Below, piece after piece: positions 37,935 through 46,813 of a stretch of 64,000 nucleotides of DNA. This DNA is from a virus. How positions within the stretch are numbered: the first letter of the stretch is position 1; each line of letters begins with the position of its first letter. The stretch spans positions 1 through 64,000 of the IMG/VR virus record IMGVR_UViG_3300043775_001610, one strand, 5' to 3'. The notes under the pieces were generated by a model. It searched no databases. It saw nothing but the letters and a program-made list of their open reading frames with translations, and was not told the DNA's origin. Both the position numbers and the translations under genes were made by a program.

Positions 37935-39511
37935 AAGAATATGAAGAGAATTTAGTTTCTAACAATGTAGAGATATCTAATGTTGCGGATTGGATGAGAT
38001 TTAGCAATCCTACAACACAAAAATCTGACGACTTGTTTGATATAGATGCCGAAGAAGTTTTAAAGCTATCGGGCCTTGGGGCATCATTTAGAAGAAAAGT
38101 ATCTAGAGATATTCAGAAAGCATTTACTGGTAAAGATGGATCTGTAAGCCAGCAACTTCAGCACCAACAAGCAGTTAGCGGATACGCGACCTTTGACTTA
38201 ATTCAGCCAGAATACAACCTTGACTATTTGTCAACAATTTATGAAATTTCTCCATATAACTATGCAGCCATAAATGCAAAAGTTGCAAATATTGTCGGAC
38301 TAGGATTTGATTTTATCGAGTCAAAAAAGACAACAGATGCACTAGACGAAATTACCGATGAGAAGCAATTAGAAAGAGCACGTAAAAAGCTAAATAGAAT
38401 TAAGCAAGACTTGCACAGATGGCTTGAAGATTGCAATGAAGATGAAACTTTCAAGGAAACTCTTATCAAGTTCTACACCGACATAGAGGCTACTGGTAAT
38501 GGCTATCTGGAGGTCGGTAGAACGACAACTGGTAAGATTGGGTACATCGGCCATATCCCTTCAAAGACAATGCGTGTAAGACGCCTTAGAGACGGTTTTA
38601 TACAGCTTCTTTATGGCAAGGCGGTATACTTTAGAAACTTCGGGGACACAGAAACAATAAACCCTATAGCAGGTCAAGAAGATAGACCTAATGAAATTAT
38701 TCACTTGAAGAAGTACACCCCAAAGAATAACTATTACGGAATCCCAGATATTATTGCTGCACAAAATGCAATGGCTGGAAATGAATTTGCTGGTAAATAT
38801 AACCTAGACTATTTTGAAAATAAGGCAGTCCCACGATATATCATTACAGTTAAGGGAGCAAAGCTTTCTACAGAATCTGAAAGAAAACTACTTGAATTTT
38901 TCCAGGTTGGGCTAAAGGGCAAAAACCACAGATCTTTGTATATCCCTCTGCCACCAGACTCTCCAGACTCAAAAACTGAATTTAAAATGGAGCCAATTGA
39001 GGCAGGAGCGCAAGAAGGCTCATTTGAAAAATATAGAAATTCAAATAGAGATGAAATCCTAATGGCTCATAGAGTTCCAATTAATAAAATTGGAACTCCA
39101 GCTGGAATAAACTTAGCCGCAGCTAGAGATGCAGACAAGACATTTAAGGAGCAGGTTTGCCTTCCAGCACAACAAAATCTAGAAAAGAAATTAAATAAAA
39201 TAATTCAAGAAATGACTGATGCCTTGGAGCTTAAGTTCAACGAGCTTTCCTTGACCGATGCAGATACTCAGTCTAAGATCGATGAAAGATATCTTAGATT
39301 CCAGGTAATTACTCCAAATGAAATTAGGGTAAGAATGGGAATGGTTCCAAGAGAAGGCGGGGATGTCCCAGTAGATCTTGCAGCCCAAGCAGCCGAAGTT
39401 AAGGCTCAGGCAAATCAAAGCAGAGCTCGTGACCAAGAAAGGTCAGCAAATTCTCCAGATAAATCGGGTGAAGGCAGAAATGCTAAGGGAGATGGAAGAC
39501 AAGTCAACTAG
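37931..39511 (+). CDS. portal protein, 526 aa
   Basis: Forms the dodecameric DNA entry ring. It has typical portal features: a clip/wing region with ISPYNYAAINAKVANIVGLG and NEIIHLKKYTPKNNYYGIPD, a stem with VPRYIITVKGAKLSTESERK, and the crown-proximal LLxxHRVP-type sequence (EILMAHRVPINKIGTPAG). The C-terminus is Gln/Arg-rich and disordered. Its position just before the protease and capsid genes is canonical. The large terminase normally upstream is not in this window. Confidence 0.88.
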   Translation: MKEYEENLVSNNVEISNVADWMRFSNPTTQKSDDLFDIDAEEVLKLSGLGASFRRKVSRDIQKAFTGKDGSVSQQLQHQQAVSGYATFDLIQPEYNLDYLSTIYEISPYNYAAINAKVANIVGLGFDFIESKKTTDALDEITDEKQLERARKKLNRIKQDLHRWLEDCNEDETFKETLIKFYTDIEATGNGYLEVGRTTTGKIGYIGHIPSKTMRVRRLRDGFIQLLYGKAVYFRNFGDTETINPIAGQEDRPNEIIHLKKYTPKNNYYGIPDIIAAQNAMAGNEFAGKYNLDYFENKAVPRYIITVKGAKLSTESERKLLEFFQVGLKGKNHRSLYIPLPPDSPDSKTEFKMEPIEAGAQEGSFEKYRNSNRDEILMAHRVPINKIGTPAGINLAAARDADKTFKEQVCLPAQQNLEKKLNKIIQEMTDALELKFNELSLTDADTQSKIDERYLRFQVITPNEIRVRMGMVPREGGDVPVDLAAQAAEVKAQANQSRARDQERSANSPDKSGEGRNAKGDGRQVN

Positions 39512-39567
39512 TCCTACTCAACTAGTTATTTGCCTTTTGATACAACAATCTCTATAATATATAACAT

Positions 39568-40881
39568 ATGATCATAGAAAAGTCACATTGGTCTTCTAAT
39601 GGAAATGCTATTAATTTATCAGTTCCTTTTACGAAGGTCAACAGAGAAAAAAGAACAGTCTCAGGTTTTGCAACATTAGATAACCTGGATCAGACTGGTG
39701 ATGTCGTTACCCAAGAAGCTAGCATGAAAGCGTTTGAAAGCTTTAGAGGTAATCTAAGAGAGATGCATCAACCTCTTGCAGTTGGTAAGGTTGCATCATT
39801 CAGACCAGAAACCTTTTATGATCCAACAACAAAAGAGTTTTACAATGGAGTTTATGTAGACGCTTATATCTCAAAAGGCGCACAAGACACATGGGAAAAA
39901 GTTTTGGACGGGACCTTAACAGGATTTTCAATCGGCGGAAAGATTCTTGATTCAGAAAACGAAGTAAACAAATCAACAGGAGCATCAGTAAGATTTATTA
40001 AAGATTACGCACTAGTTGAATTATCAATCGTTGATTCACCAGCAAATGAACTATGTAACATTCTATCTATTGAAAAAGTAAACGGACAAATGATTTTTAA
40101 AGGCATCGCAGCAGATGTTAAAATGGAAAATATTTTTTATTGTGCAGATAGTGATTCTGTTTTTATGTCAACAGAATCAGAATACCTTTCTCCAGTTACT
40201 GGTAAAAAAACAGAACTAATTGGATGGGTAGAATCAAACGACGTAAACAAAGCAAAAGAAATAGAGAAGATTCTTGATTCACGTAGATCAAGATTGCAAA
40301 CATTGCCTGACAACACAAACATAAATATGGCAATTGCAGAAGGAGGAAATGAAGTGGAAAAGCTTAATGTAACAGAAGCAACTCCAGTAGTAGAAGAAGC
40401 AGTTGTAGAAACACCTGCAGAAATTATTGAAGAAGTTGCACCAGTAGAACAAGAGTCTGCTGAAGTTGTAGCTGAAGTAACTTCTGCCGAAGTTCTGGAA
40501 AAATCAGCAGAACTAACAGAACAGGAATCACCTGACTTTGTTAAGATGCTAGGCGACCTTAAGGGTTTCTTCTCAGAGACTTTGGAAAAGGCCTCTGAGG
40601 CAAACGCTGCTCAGGTTTCAACAATCAAGGAGACAGTCGAAGCTTTTAGCAAGAATGTTGATTTGAGAATTTCAGAATTAGCAGAGAAGCACACAGAACT
40701 CTCAACAGCAGTTGATTCAATTAAGTCCATCATGGACACAGTTGAAAAAAGAGTAGACGCAGTAGAATCAGACACTGCAATTAAGAAGTCCTCTGACCTT
40801 GGCGGGTCAACAGGAGTAACAATCAAAAAATCAAAATGGAACGGCACTTTCCTCGGTTCCGTTAGCGAATTAACAAAATAA
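39568..40881 (+). CDS. prohead protease fused to scaffold, 437 aa
   Basis: Residues 15-170 are an HK97/XkdF-type prohead serine protease: NREKRTVSGFATLDNLDQTG, catalytic-type H67 (REMHQPL) and S121 (TGFSIGG), and ALVELSIVDSPANE. Residues from about 263 are acidic and coiled-coil, with the EEAVVETPAEIIEEVAPVEQ start expected of scaffold. It processes the procapsid and is then lost. A TATAAT box lies 9 nt before the ATG with no ribosome site, so translation may be almost leaderless. Confidence 0.83.
   Translation: MIIEKSHWSSNGNAINLSVPFTKVNREKRTVSGFATLDNLDQTGDVVTQEASMKAFESFRGNLREMHQPLAVGKVASFRPETFYDPTTKEFYNGVYVDAYISKGAQDTWEKVLDGTLTGFSIGGKILDSENEVNKSTGASVRFIKDYALVELSIVDSPANELCNILSIEKVNGQMIFKGIAADVKMENIFYCADSDSVFMSTESEYLSPVTGKKTELIGWVESNDVNKAKEIEKILDSRRSRLQTLPDNTNINMAIAEGGNEVEKLNVTEATPVVEEAVVETPAEIIEEVAPVEQESAEVVAEVTSAEVLEKSAELTEQESPDFVKMLGDLKGFFSETLEKASEANAAQVSTIKETVEAFSKNVDLRISELAEKHTELSTAVDSIKSIMDTVEKRVDAVESDTAIKKSSDLGGSTGVTIKKSKWNGTFLGSVSELTK
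40354..40881 (+). CDS. nested scaffold protein, internal GTG start, 175 aa
   Basis: In frame within the protease gene, GTG 40354 is preceded by AGGAGG (40341-40346) at a 7-nt spacing, a far better ribosome site than that of the full gene. The product would contain only the acidic and coiled-coil scaffold part. Separate scaffold from an internal start is known for lambda C/Nu3, and this arrangement looks analogous. Confidence 0.6.
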   Translation: MEKLNVTEATPVVEEAVVETPAEIIEEVAPVEQESAEVVAEVTSAEVLEKSAELTEQESPDFVKMLGDLKGFFSETLEKASEANAAQVSTIKETVEAFSKNVDLRISELAEKHTELSTAVDSIKSIMDTVEKRVDAVESDTAIKKSSDLGGSTGVTIKKSKWNGTFLGSVSELTK

Positions 40882-40899
40882 GGGTATGGTGAAAAACTA

Positions 40900-41949
40900 A
40901 TGAGTAATGAACTATTAGCAAAAGCAGCTGAAGCAGGCACAACACTAACAGGTGGAATGACTGGCGCAGCAAACCCTACCGACGGAATTCACGTAGGTTC
41001 CGAGGGTAAGGGAGGCTTGCTCAATCCTGAGCAATCCGCAAGATTCCTAGATTACATGTTCGATGCAACAGTAATCGGTAAGGTAGCACGTACAGTTCGA
41101 ATGAGAGCTGACACTACAGAGATTGATCGTATCGGCGTCGGAGAGAAGCTTATGAAGCTTGCATCCGAAGCAGAGAACACTGGCTCAAACGCAGCAGTAC
41201 AGTTCTCAAAGATTTCTCTCACAACAAAGAAGCTTCGCCTAGATTGGGAACTTTCAACTGAGTCTCTAGAAGACAACATTGAAGGTGCAGATCTAGAAGA
41301 TCACATTGCAAGACTGATGGCAACACAGGCTGGTAATGACCTAGAGGACGTAGTCCTTAACGGTAACACAGCTCTATCTTCAGATAACCTATACAAGGCA
41401 TTTGATGGTATTGTCAAGATTGCAAAGACAAATGGTCGTGTAGTAGCTGGAGCGGGCGCAAACGTGTCTCGTGACATCTTCAACAAGGCACTAAAGGCTA
41501 TGCCACGTAAGTACAAGCAGCGTCGTCCAGACCTACGCTTCCTTGCAGGCTCAAACCTAATTCAAGACTACTTGTACTCAACATCACAGAACATCCAGAA
41601 CGTTAACCCACAAGATATTGCTTCAAGCATTATCCGTGGAGACCAGGGTGGTCTAGGTGGTCCAGCAGGATATGTGGCACCATTCGCATTTGGTATTCCA
41701 ATTGTTGAAGTTCCACTACTTAAGGAAACACAGACAGGTTCATATGCAACACCAACAGGAGAGCACGGAGACGTCCACTTGACATTCCCAAATAACGTTG
41801 TTATTGGTATCAAGCGTGATGTAACTGTTTACCGCTTCTTCTGGCCAAAGAAGGACTCAATCGAATATACAATGTATACTCGTGTGGGTACCCAAATTGA
41901 GCAGGCAGATGCATGGGTAGTCGTAAAAGACGTTAAGGTTGCTTCTTAA
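40900..41949 (+). CDS. major capsid protein, HK97 fold, 349 aa
   Basis: Follows protease-scaffold directly. The short N-terminal region is followed by GLLNPEQSARFLDYMFDATV, an E-loop/P-domain-like stretch (KKLRLDWELSTESLEDNIEG) and a C-terminal region DVTVYRFFWPKKDSIEYTMY typical of HK97-fold capsids. Codon use differs strikingly: Arg is mostly CGT/CGC rather than AGA and no AUA codon is present, the mark of very high expression. A strong terminator follows. Confidence 0.88.
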   Translation: MSNELLAKAAEAGTTLTGGMTGAANPTDGIHVGSEGKGGLLNPEQSARFLDYMFDATVIGKVARTVRMRADTTEIDRIGVGEKLMKLASEAENTGSNAAVQFSKISLTTKKLRLDWELSTESLEDNIEGADLEDHIARLMATQAGNDLEDVVLNGNTALSSDNLYKAFDGIVKIAKTNGRVVAGAGANVSRDIFNKALKAMPRKYKQRRPDLRFLAGSNLIQDYLYSTSQNIQNVNPQDIASSIIRGDQGGLGGPAGYVAPFAFGIPIVEVPLLKETQTGSYATPTGEHGDVHLTFPNNVVIGIKRDVTVYRFFWPKKDSIEYTMYTRVGTQIEQADAWVVVKDVKVAS

Positions 41950-41970
41950 TTAAATAAGAAATAACTACCG

Positions 41971-42000
41971 AAAGGCCCCCAATTAATTTTGGGGGCTTTT
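41971..42000 (+). terminator. rho-independent terminator after capsid gene
   Basis: GCCCCC (41975-41980) and GGGGGC (41991-41996) form the stem, preceded by AAA and followed by TTTT, 22 bp after the capsid stop. It would cut off capsid mRNA from the connector genes. Confidence 0.85.
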
Positions 42001-42016
42001 CATTTTAATTTTATAG

Positions 42017-42025
42017 TGCTATAAT
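42017..42025 (+). promoter_or_regulatory. extended -10 promoter for connector operon
   Basis: TGC-TATAAT (42017-42025) directly after the capsid terminator, with TTTTCA at the -35 position. An AAAGGAG ribosome site precedes ATG 42053. Confidence 0.62.
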
Positions 42026-42052
42026 TTATATACATACCAAAGGAGTATACAC

Positions 42053-42451
42053 ATGTCATTTGACACACTTAAGGTCAAAGATCTAAAGACATTAGCAGCG
42101 GACTTCGCAGTTGATGTTGATGGACTAAAAAATAAAGCAGATGTTATTGCAGCCCTAACAGAAGAAGGAGTAACTTGGTCAGTTTATCAAGGTACACTCA
42201 AAAACATAGAGAACGCAAAAGAAGATGCAGATGAAATTCTTCCTAGACTTGATCCAAATCAAAAGCTTGATGAAGATATGGTTCTTGTAAAGATGGATCG
42301 ACCAAACTACAGATATGATGCACTTGGATTTACATTCACGATTGAGCACCCATTTGTAGCAATGAAGCCAGATTTGGCTCAAGAAATTTTTGATAAGGAG
42401 GAAGGGTTTAGATTGGCTACACCTAGAGAAGTACAGGAGTACTACAACTAA
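42053..42451 (+). CDS. head-associated protein, SAP/HeH-like N-terminus, 132 aa
   Basis: Residues 5-40 (LKVKDLKTLAADFAVDVDGL, KNKADVIAALTEEG) resemble the helix-extended-loop-helix or SAP motif often found in phage head proteins after the capsid gene. The C-terminal part (YRYDALGFTFTIEHPFVAMK) is beta-rich. It probably decorates or completes the head. Expressed from the promoter after the capsid terminator. Confidence 0.65.
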   Translation: MSFDTLKVKDLKTLAADFAVDVDGLKNKADVIAALTEEGVTWSVYQGTLKNIENAKEDADEILPRLDPNQKLDEDMVLVKMDRPNYRYDALGFTFTIEHPFVAMKPDLAQEIFDKEEGFRLATPREVQEYYN

Positions 42452-42460
42452 GCCTAATAC

Positions 42461-43444
42461 ATGGCAGAGATATACATAAACACAAGCACGGCAGCAACAA
42501 CAAAACTTTACGTAAAAGGTGAAGCTGTAACGCCAACATCATCAGTAGTTGTAAAATTCTATGACATAACTGGAGATCCGCTTGTTTCACCACAAATTAG
42601 CCCCTCATCGATTGTTGCAACTGTAACAGCAGAAGCAAGCGAAGTTGATCAAGGATCCTTTAGTGCTTATCTGCCAGTGCAGCATGCAACAAGAAATAGA
42701 AAGTTTAAGTTAGTATGGGATTGGCAGTTCAACTCAGTTGAATACTCCACTACAACTTACCTAGATGTTGTTACTCCATACGTTGATATTCAAGAGGCAG
42801 CTCAAGAGATGGGTCTTGGTTCAGATGCAAATGATCCAAGTCATAAAACATACCAGGAATTAAAGCTAGCGGAAAGATATGCTAGAAACATAATTGATGG
42901 ACATACTGGGCAAAAGTTTTATTTGCATGATGATAGCTTTTTTACGATAGGAAGTGATTCAGATACACTTTCAATGCCTAAAAAAATAAATCGGCTACAT
43001 ACGCTACATGCCAATGATGAATTGCTTATAGACAATATCAATAACATTAATAATGTTGGAATATCTGTTGAAAATACAGTAAGCGGTTTTGGAATAAGAG
43101 CAAGCCATACATCATTATTAGACAATGATGTATATATTGCAAATGGAATGGTTCCGCCATCTATCAATGATTTATCTCCAAATATTTTTAGAAGATCAAA
43201 GTCGTACAAGGTTTATGCAAGATTTGGTTGGGACTATGTACCAAATGAAATTAGAGATGCAGCAGTTGAACTAATGAAGATGTACTTTGCAAAAGATCGT
43301 ATATGGAGAGAAAGATATGTTAAAAAGATATCTACAACAGACTGGGATTTTGAATATTCTTCAGAGGCGTTTGGCGGAACTGGATCTTCTTACGCAGATA
43401 AACTTCTAGCAGATTATGTTATAACACAAATGGTATTGGTATAA
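42461..43444 (+). CDS. head-tail connector/adaptor protein, 327 aa
   Basis: The N-terminal 110 residues are an Ig-like beta domain (TKLYVKGEAVTPTSSVVVKF). Residues from 115 (VDIQEAAQEMGLGSDAND, AERYARNIIDGHTGQKFYLH) and the helical end (PNEIRDAAVELMKMYFAKDR) fit head-tail adaptor proteins of the gp6/gp15 type. Position after the capsid genes supports this. The stop overlaps the next ATG. Confidence 0.68.
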   Translation: MAEIYINTSTAATTKLYVKGEAVTPTSSVVVKFYDITGDPLVSPQISPSSIVATVTAEASEVDQGSFSAYLPVQHATRNRKFKLVWDWQFNSVEYSTTTYLDVVTPYVDIQEAAQEMGLGSDANDPSHKTYQELKLAERYARNIIDGHTGQKFYLHDDSFFTIGSDSDTLSMPKKINRLHTLHANDELLIDNINNINNVGISVENTVSGFGIRASHTSLLDNDVYIANGMVPPSINDLSPNIFRRSKSYKVYARFGWDYVPNEIRDAAVELMKMYFAKDRIWRERYVKKISTTDWDFEYSSEAFGGTGSSYADKLLADYVITQMVLV

Positions 43445-43869
43445 TGTTTGAAATAGTTGATGGTTTAATGACCATGAAAATGGATGTCTATCGTCAATCT
43501 GAACGGCAAGATCCAAATACTGGTGCAATGGTTAGAGAGTTTTCTTATATAAAAACAATAGACTGCTATGCTAGAGGAGTAATTACAGAAAGCCGAAATA
43601 GATCTAACGATAGCCAAAAGTTTTCAAACAAGTATTCAAATAACCAATATATAGAGGTCAGAACATCTGAAAGGCTAACTGCCAGAGATAAGGTTAAAAA
43701 TATTGTTGATGTTAATGGTAAACCAATTTGGTATGAGTTAAACTATCCAAACGATACCGACACAGTGTTTGATGTTATAGGAACAACTCCAATAGCAGAA
43801 CCATTTGGAAATGTCGTTGGGTATAACTCATCACTACAAAGAGCGGAGAATCAGCAAATTGGCATCTGA
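43444..43869 (+). CDS. head closure protein candidate, 141 aa
   Basis: Small beta-rich protein with MDVYRQSERQDPNTGAMVRE, TIDCYARGVI and a GKPIWYELNYPNDTDTVFDV stretch, the look of phage stopper/head-closure proteins (SPP1 gp16-like). Assignment is by position and size. It overlaps the next gene by 11 bp. Confidence 0.6.
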   Translation: MFEIVDGLMTMKMDVYRQSERQDPNTGAMVREFSYIKTIDCYARGVITESRNRSNDSQKFSNKYSNNQYIEVRTSERLTARDKVKNIVDVNGKPIWYELNYPNDTDTVFDVIGTTPIAEPFGNVVGYNSSLQRAENQQIGI

Positions 43870-44650
43870 AATTTTAGCTATTAAAGCAGCAAGCGGTCTA
43901 GTTAGCTTAATGTCTAACAAGCCCGCAAGCGGTGCTATAAAAGATAGCACAGTAGCTCAGATATCTGCAGCATTATTTTATAAAACAAATGTTATGGCAA
44001 AGCTAGCATCAAATCCTCAATTTCAATCTGCATTTAGAAATATAATTTTTGATCAGTTGCAAGTTGATTTTGGAGACTACATTGATGCAAAATCAAGAAC
44101 TTCACCAAAGTCTTTTCACCACGTTTATGAGTGGGGTAGAATTGGCGAAGATGAAGCAAGACTATTTAAACTAAAAAAGCTACCAGCAGATGGACTATCT
44201 CTAAAAGTTAATTATGAATTGACTGACTCTAAATCTTTTGTACCATCTGAAAATTCTAATAATAAACATGTCTTTGTAAAAAAGGCTGAAATAATGGAGC
44301 AGGGAAAGACTGTAGTTATTGCTCCAAGATTTTCAGAAAGACTTGTTTTTGATATAGATGGATATACTGTATTCATGCCAAAGGGACAATCGGTTACTGT
44401 TAGAAAGCCAGGCGGAGCGGCAACTAAAAATGCATTTTTTGCACAGTATAGGTATTTCTTTACTGGACAGCTAGTCAACATGTCAATAAAAAAATCGGGA
44501 TTTCAAAGATTATTTAACTCATCATTATCTAGAGCATTAGGTGTTCCAGCACAAGTTAGAACAGTTAAATATAGCTTCTCGCCAAATCAGCTGGCAAATG
44601 AAGCAGAAGCTGCCACATCAGCAGCATTTGCGAGGTTCGTAAATGGCTAA
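43859..44650 (+). CDS. neck/tail-completion protein candidate, 263 aa
   Basis: The TTG start at 43859 is chosen because GGAG (43845-43848) is properly spaced and the longer frame from 43805 overlaps the previous gene heavily. The protein contains SFHHVYEWGRIGEDEARLFK, beta strands with GKTVVIAPRFSERLVFDIDG, and a basic C-terminus. Position matches a neck or HK97-gp10-like component, but the length is greater than usual. Confidence 0.55.
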   Translation: MASEILAIKAASGLVSLMSNKPASGAIKDSTVAQISAALFYKTNVMAKLASNPQFQSAFRNIIFDQLQVDFGDYIDAKSRTSPKSFHHVYEWGRIGEDEARLFKLKKLPADGLSLKVNYELTDSKSFVPSENSNNKHVFVKKAEIMEQGKTVVIAPRFSERLVFDIDGYTVFMPKGQSVTVRKPGGAATKNAFFAQYRYFFTGQLVNMSIKKSGFQRLFNSSLSRALGVPAQVRTVKYSFSPNQLANEAEAATSAAFARFVNG

Positions 44651-45152
44651 TTATAAATTAGATTCAATGTTTGAAATAAGAAAGTTTTTATGGAACAGAC
44701 TAACTTGGCTTGGCATATTTGACGAGAATGATTATTATTCAGACAACCTAGGCGAAGCCCTTATCCCAATAGTACCAGTTCAACAACAGCCAGAAATGAA
44801 TCAATTCTTAAGCGGCAAGAAGCACATAGTCTACGACAAGGTAGGAATGTCCTATGAGAATAACTGGATGATATGTTGCGAGCAAATCCTATTAACCCTA
44901 TATTCACCAGACATCTTGGATATTGTTGAAATAAGAAACTTCCTAACTGATGAATTTAGAAGAATGGATGAGTCTGCCAGAGATGTCAATAAATGGACGG
45001 GATTATCAGATAAGTTCAAGTTTCATAGCATCCAGGTAGCAGACATATCATCTACATCACCATCAGAAGAGATCCAAGGATTCTATGCAGCAGATGTAGT
45101 ATTGGAGATAAAATACTCCAGAATACTGGATGGCAAAGGCAGGTTTGCCTAG
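44643..45152 (+). CDS. tail terminator protein candidate, 169 aa
   Basis: Alpha/beta protein with MFEIRKFLWNRLTWLGIFDE, CEQILLTLYSPDILDIVEIR and GFYAADVVLEIKYSRIL, consistent with tail terminator proteins that cap the tube before head joining. It sits immediately before the tail tube gene. It overlaps the previous gene by 8 bp. Confidence 0.6.
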   Translation: MANYKLDSMFEIRKFLWNRLTWLGIFDENDYYSDNLGEALIPIVPVQQQPEMNQFLSGKKHIVYDKVGMSYENNWMICCEQILLTLYSPDILDIVEIRNFLTDEFRRMDESARDVNKWTGLSDKFKFHSIQVADISSTSPSEEIQGFYAADVVLEIKYSRILDGKGRFA

Positions 45153-45162
45153 TTTGCCTTTT
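45135..45162 (+). terminator. terminator-like hairpin at end of neck operon
   Basis: AAAGGCA (45135-45141) pairs with TGCCTTT (45155-45161). The internal AGGCA-GGTT-TGCCT can form an alternative stem. It overlaps the stop codon and is followed by T-rich sequence. Confidence 0.55.
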
Positions 45163-45255
45163 ATAAGCTAGTAGAGTAAAATTAGAACAGAGGAAAGGGC
45201 CTAGCCAGCCAAATATATATATTAATTTCATATGAAATCAGGAGGAAATACAATT

Positions 45256-46038
45256 ATGGCATATCAAAATACAGGTGACGCTAAGAATATTCTTGTTGGC
45301 GCATCACCACTATTTTTGTCAGTAGAAGACTCAACAACATCAGGTTACAACACAAACATGGAAGCGGGACTAGCGAAAGCTTTCGTTGCAGATAAAAACC
45401 GTCTTGTACCAGCATTTGTAGAAGCAGAGTCTTATACTACAACACTAAACAAAGTTTTACCAGTTACAGCAGCTACACAACAGACAACACCAACAGAGGC
45501 AAACCCTCTAAAGGGTGCAGCATACCGTAACGTTGGTTACACAAATAACGGTCTTCAGATCAGTTACCAACCAACATACGATTCTGTAACAGTTGATCAG
45601 CTTCTAGATACAGCTAAGCTATTTAAATCTGCAATGCAGGTTCAAATTTCAACTGAAATGGCAGAAGGAACCCTAGAAAATATTCTTGCAGTATTTGGAC
45701 AGAAGTCAGATACACTAAAGCCAAAGAAGGGTGGAACTCCAGAAGCAGTCCTAACAGGACTAGCAGCAGAAGATCACCTTGGCCTAGAAGCAGGTGCACT
45801 TGGTTCAGCTCCAACAGAGCGTCAACTAATTGCAATTGGACAGGCTCCAACATCAGAAGCAGCAGAAACTGAGCGTGTATACTATGCACGTCGTGTTTTG
45901 TCTGTTGAGCAGTCACAGTTCTCTTTGGCTCGTACAGCAGCAACAACATTCCCAGTAACATTCCGTCTTCTACCAGACGGTAATTATGCTGGTTCAGAAT
46001 ACGGTAAGATTATTGACCGTGTACTAAGACTAAACTAA
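45256..46038 (+). CDS. major tail tube protein, 260 aa
   Basis: ATG 45256 follows GGAGG (45241-45245); the frame from 45232 crosses it. The sequence has Ala/Thr-rich beta strands (NILVGASPLFLSVEDSTTSG; NNGLQISYQPTYDSVTVDQL; FPVTFRLLPDG). Codon use resembles the capsid gene, with CGT for Arg, and shows high expression. Isolated between terminators, as usual for a tube gene. Confidence 0.8.
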   Translation: MAYQNTGDAKNILVGASPLFLSVEDSTTSGYNTNMEAGLAKAFVADKNRLVPAFVEAESYTTTLNKVLPVTAATQQTTPTEANPLKGAAYRNVGYTNNGLQISYQPTYDSVTVDQLLDTAKLFKSAMQVQISTEMAEGTLENILAVFGQKSDTLKPKKGGTPEAVLTGLAAEDHLGLEAGALGSAPTERQLIAIGQAPTSEAAETERVYYARRVLSVEQSQFSLARTAATTFPVTFRLLPDGNYAGSEYGKIIDRVLRLN

Positions 46039-46056
46039 TTATATAAATAATTATAA

Positions 46057-46086
46057 GTAAAGCCTCCAAGAAATTGGGGGCTTTAC
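46057..46086 (+). terminator. terminator after tail tube gene
   Basis: GTAAAGCCTCC (46057-46067) pairs with GGGGGCTTTAC (46076-46086), an 11-bp stem with one G-U and an 8-nt loop. It is followed by TGTTGT rather than a T-run. Confidence 0.75.
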
Positions 46087-46088
46087 TG

Positions 46089-46117
46089 TTGTATCCGTAT
46101 AATGGTTATGCTATAAT
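46089..46117 (+). promoter_or_regulatory. promoter for chaperone and tape measure operon
   Basis: TTGTAT (46089-46094), 17 bp, extended -10 TGC-TATAAT (46112-46117 for the hexamer). It begins 3 bp after the tube-gene terminator and restarts transcription into the tail-chaperone and tape-measure genes. Confidence 0.75.
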
Positions 46118-46145
46118 AATTTAGACGATCCTTAAGGAGGATAAA

Positions 46146-46478
46146 TTGGCAACAACAGTATATGATGTAGAAGAGATTGAACTACAAAGCGGAGCTAAAG
46201 TAAAGCTCAAGCCATTATCAATCAAGCAACTGCGTAAGTTTATGGAAGTAATCAAGAAGGTTCAAGATGCGGAAGATGAAGCTGCTACTCTTGGAATTTT
46301 AGTTGAAGCATGCGGAGTTGCACTAGAAGTTCAGCTGCCAGATCTTGTTCAAGATATCGATAAGCTTGAAGAAGCATTAGATGTTCCAACAATTAATCGC
46401 ATCCTTGAAGTTTGCGGAGGAATTAAGATGGACGACCCAAACCTAATAGCGGCAGCGGTACTGGCTGGTCAGAACTAG
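46146..46478 (+). CDS. tail assembly chaperone G, 110 aa
   Basis: The TTG start at 46146 has AAGGAGGATAAA directly upstream. Helical and acidic (KPLSIKQLRKFMEVIKKVQD). It is the in-frame product of the two-ORF chaperone pair placed before the tape measure, where it binds and protects the tape measure until the tube polymerises around it. Confidence 0.8.
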   Translation: MATTVYDVEEIELQSGAKVKLKPLSIKQLRKFMEVIKKVQDAEDEAATLGILVEACGVALEVQLPDLVQDIDKLEEALDVPTINRILEVCGGIKMDDPNLIAAAVLAGQN

Positions 46479-46813
46479 ATTTAGCCGCTTTAGAAGGCCA
46501 AGTTTTTCTTTTAGGTCACTGGAAGAATTACGAAGAGCTAGAAGAAAATTTATCGATGCCAGAATTGGTTCAAACCATAACAGCGATAAATGAAAAAGAG
46601 CATAACCAAAGAAGATTCGCAGCATCTCTAAAAGGAATACAATTAGATGATGATGTAGAAGAAAAAGAAAAAGGTTCTACCTTTGAGGATATCCAAAGAA
46701 GAGCTCTTGGAATTAAAGCATCAGCAGATGATGTTGTTGGTTTACAAGGTCCCTTCGCAGCGCAAGCTGGATTTGGAATTGGCGCAGGGTTAGGATACTC
46801 TAGGAGTAATTAG
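46146..46813 (+). CDS. tail assembly chaperone GT, -1 frameshift product, ~222 aa
   Basis: Ribosomes slipping back one base at CCCAAAC (46436-46442) leave frame 1 after residue 99 and read a second frame open from 46427 to the TAG at 46811-46813. The extension begins PNSGSGTGWSELDLAALEG and ends GLGYSRSN. Without the slip, the second ORF would need a start inside it at 46556 with poor context. The domain contains EDIQRRALGIKASADDVVG and a Gly-rich end. Confidence 0.82.
46436..46442 (+). other. slippery heptamer CCCAAAC for -1 frameshift
   Basis: It is read as C-CCA-AAC in the zero frame, the exact XXXYYYZ phase. It lies 37 bp before the zero-frame stop at 46476. Confidence 0.85.

Noticed and set aside
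46556-46813. Second chaperone ORF as an independent gene starting at 46556
   Set aside because: No ribosome site at that ATG, and the frame is open upstream to 46427 across a perfectly phased slippery heptamer, so it is better read as the frameshift extension.
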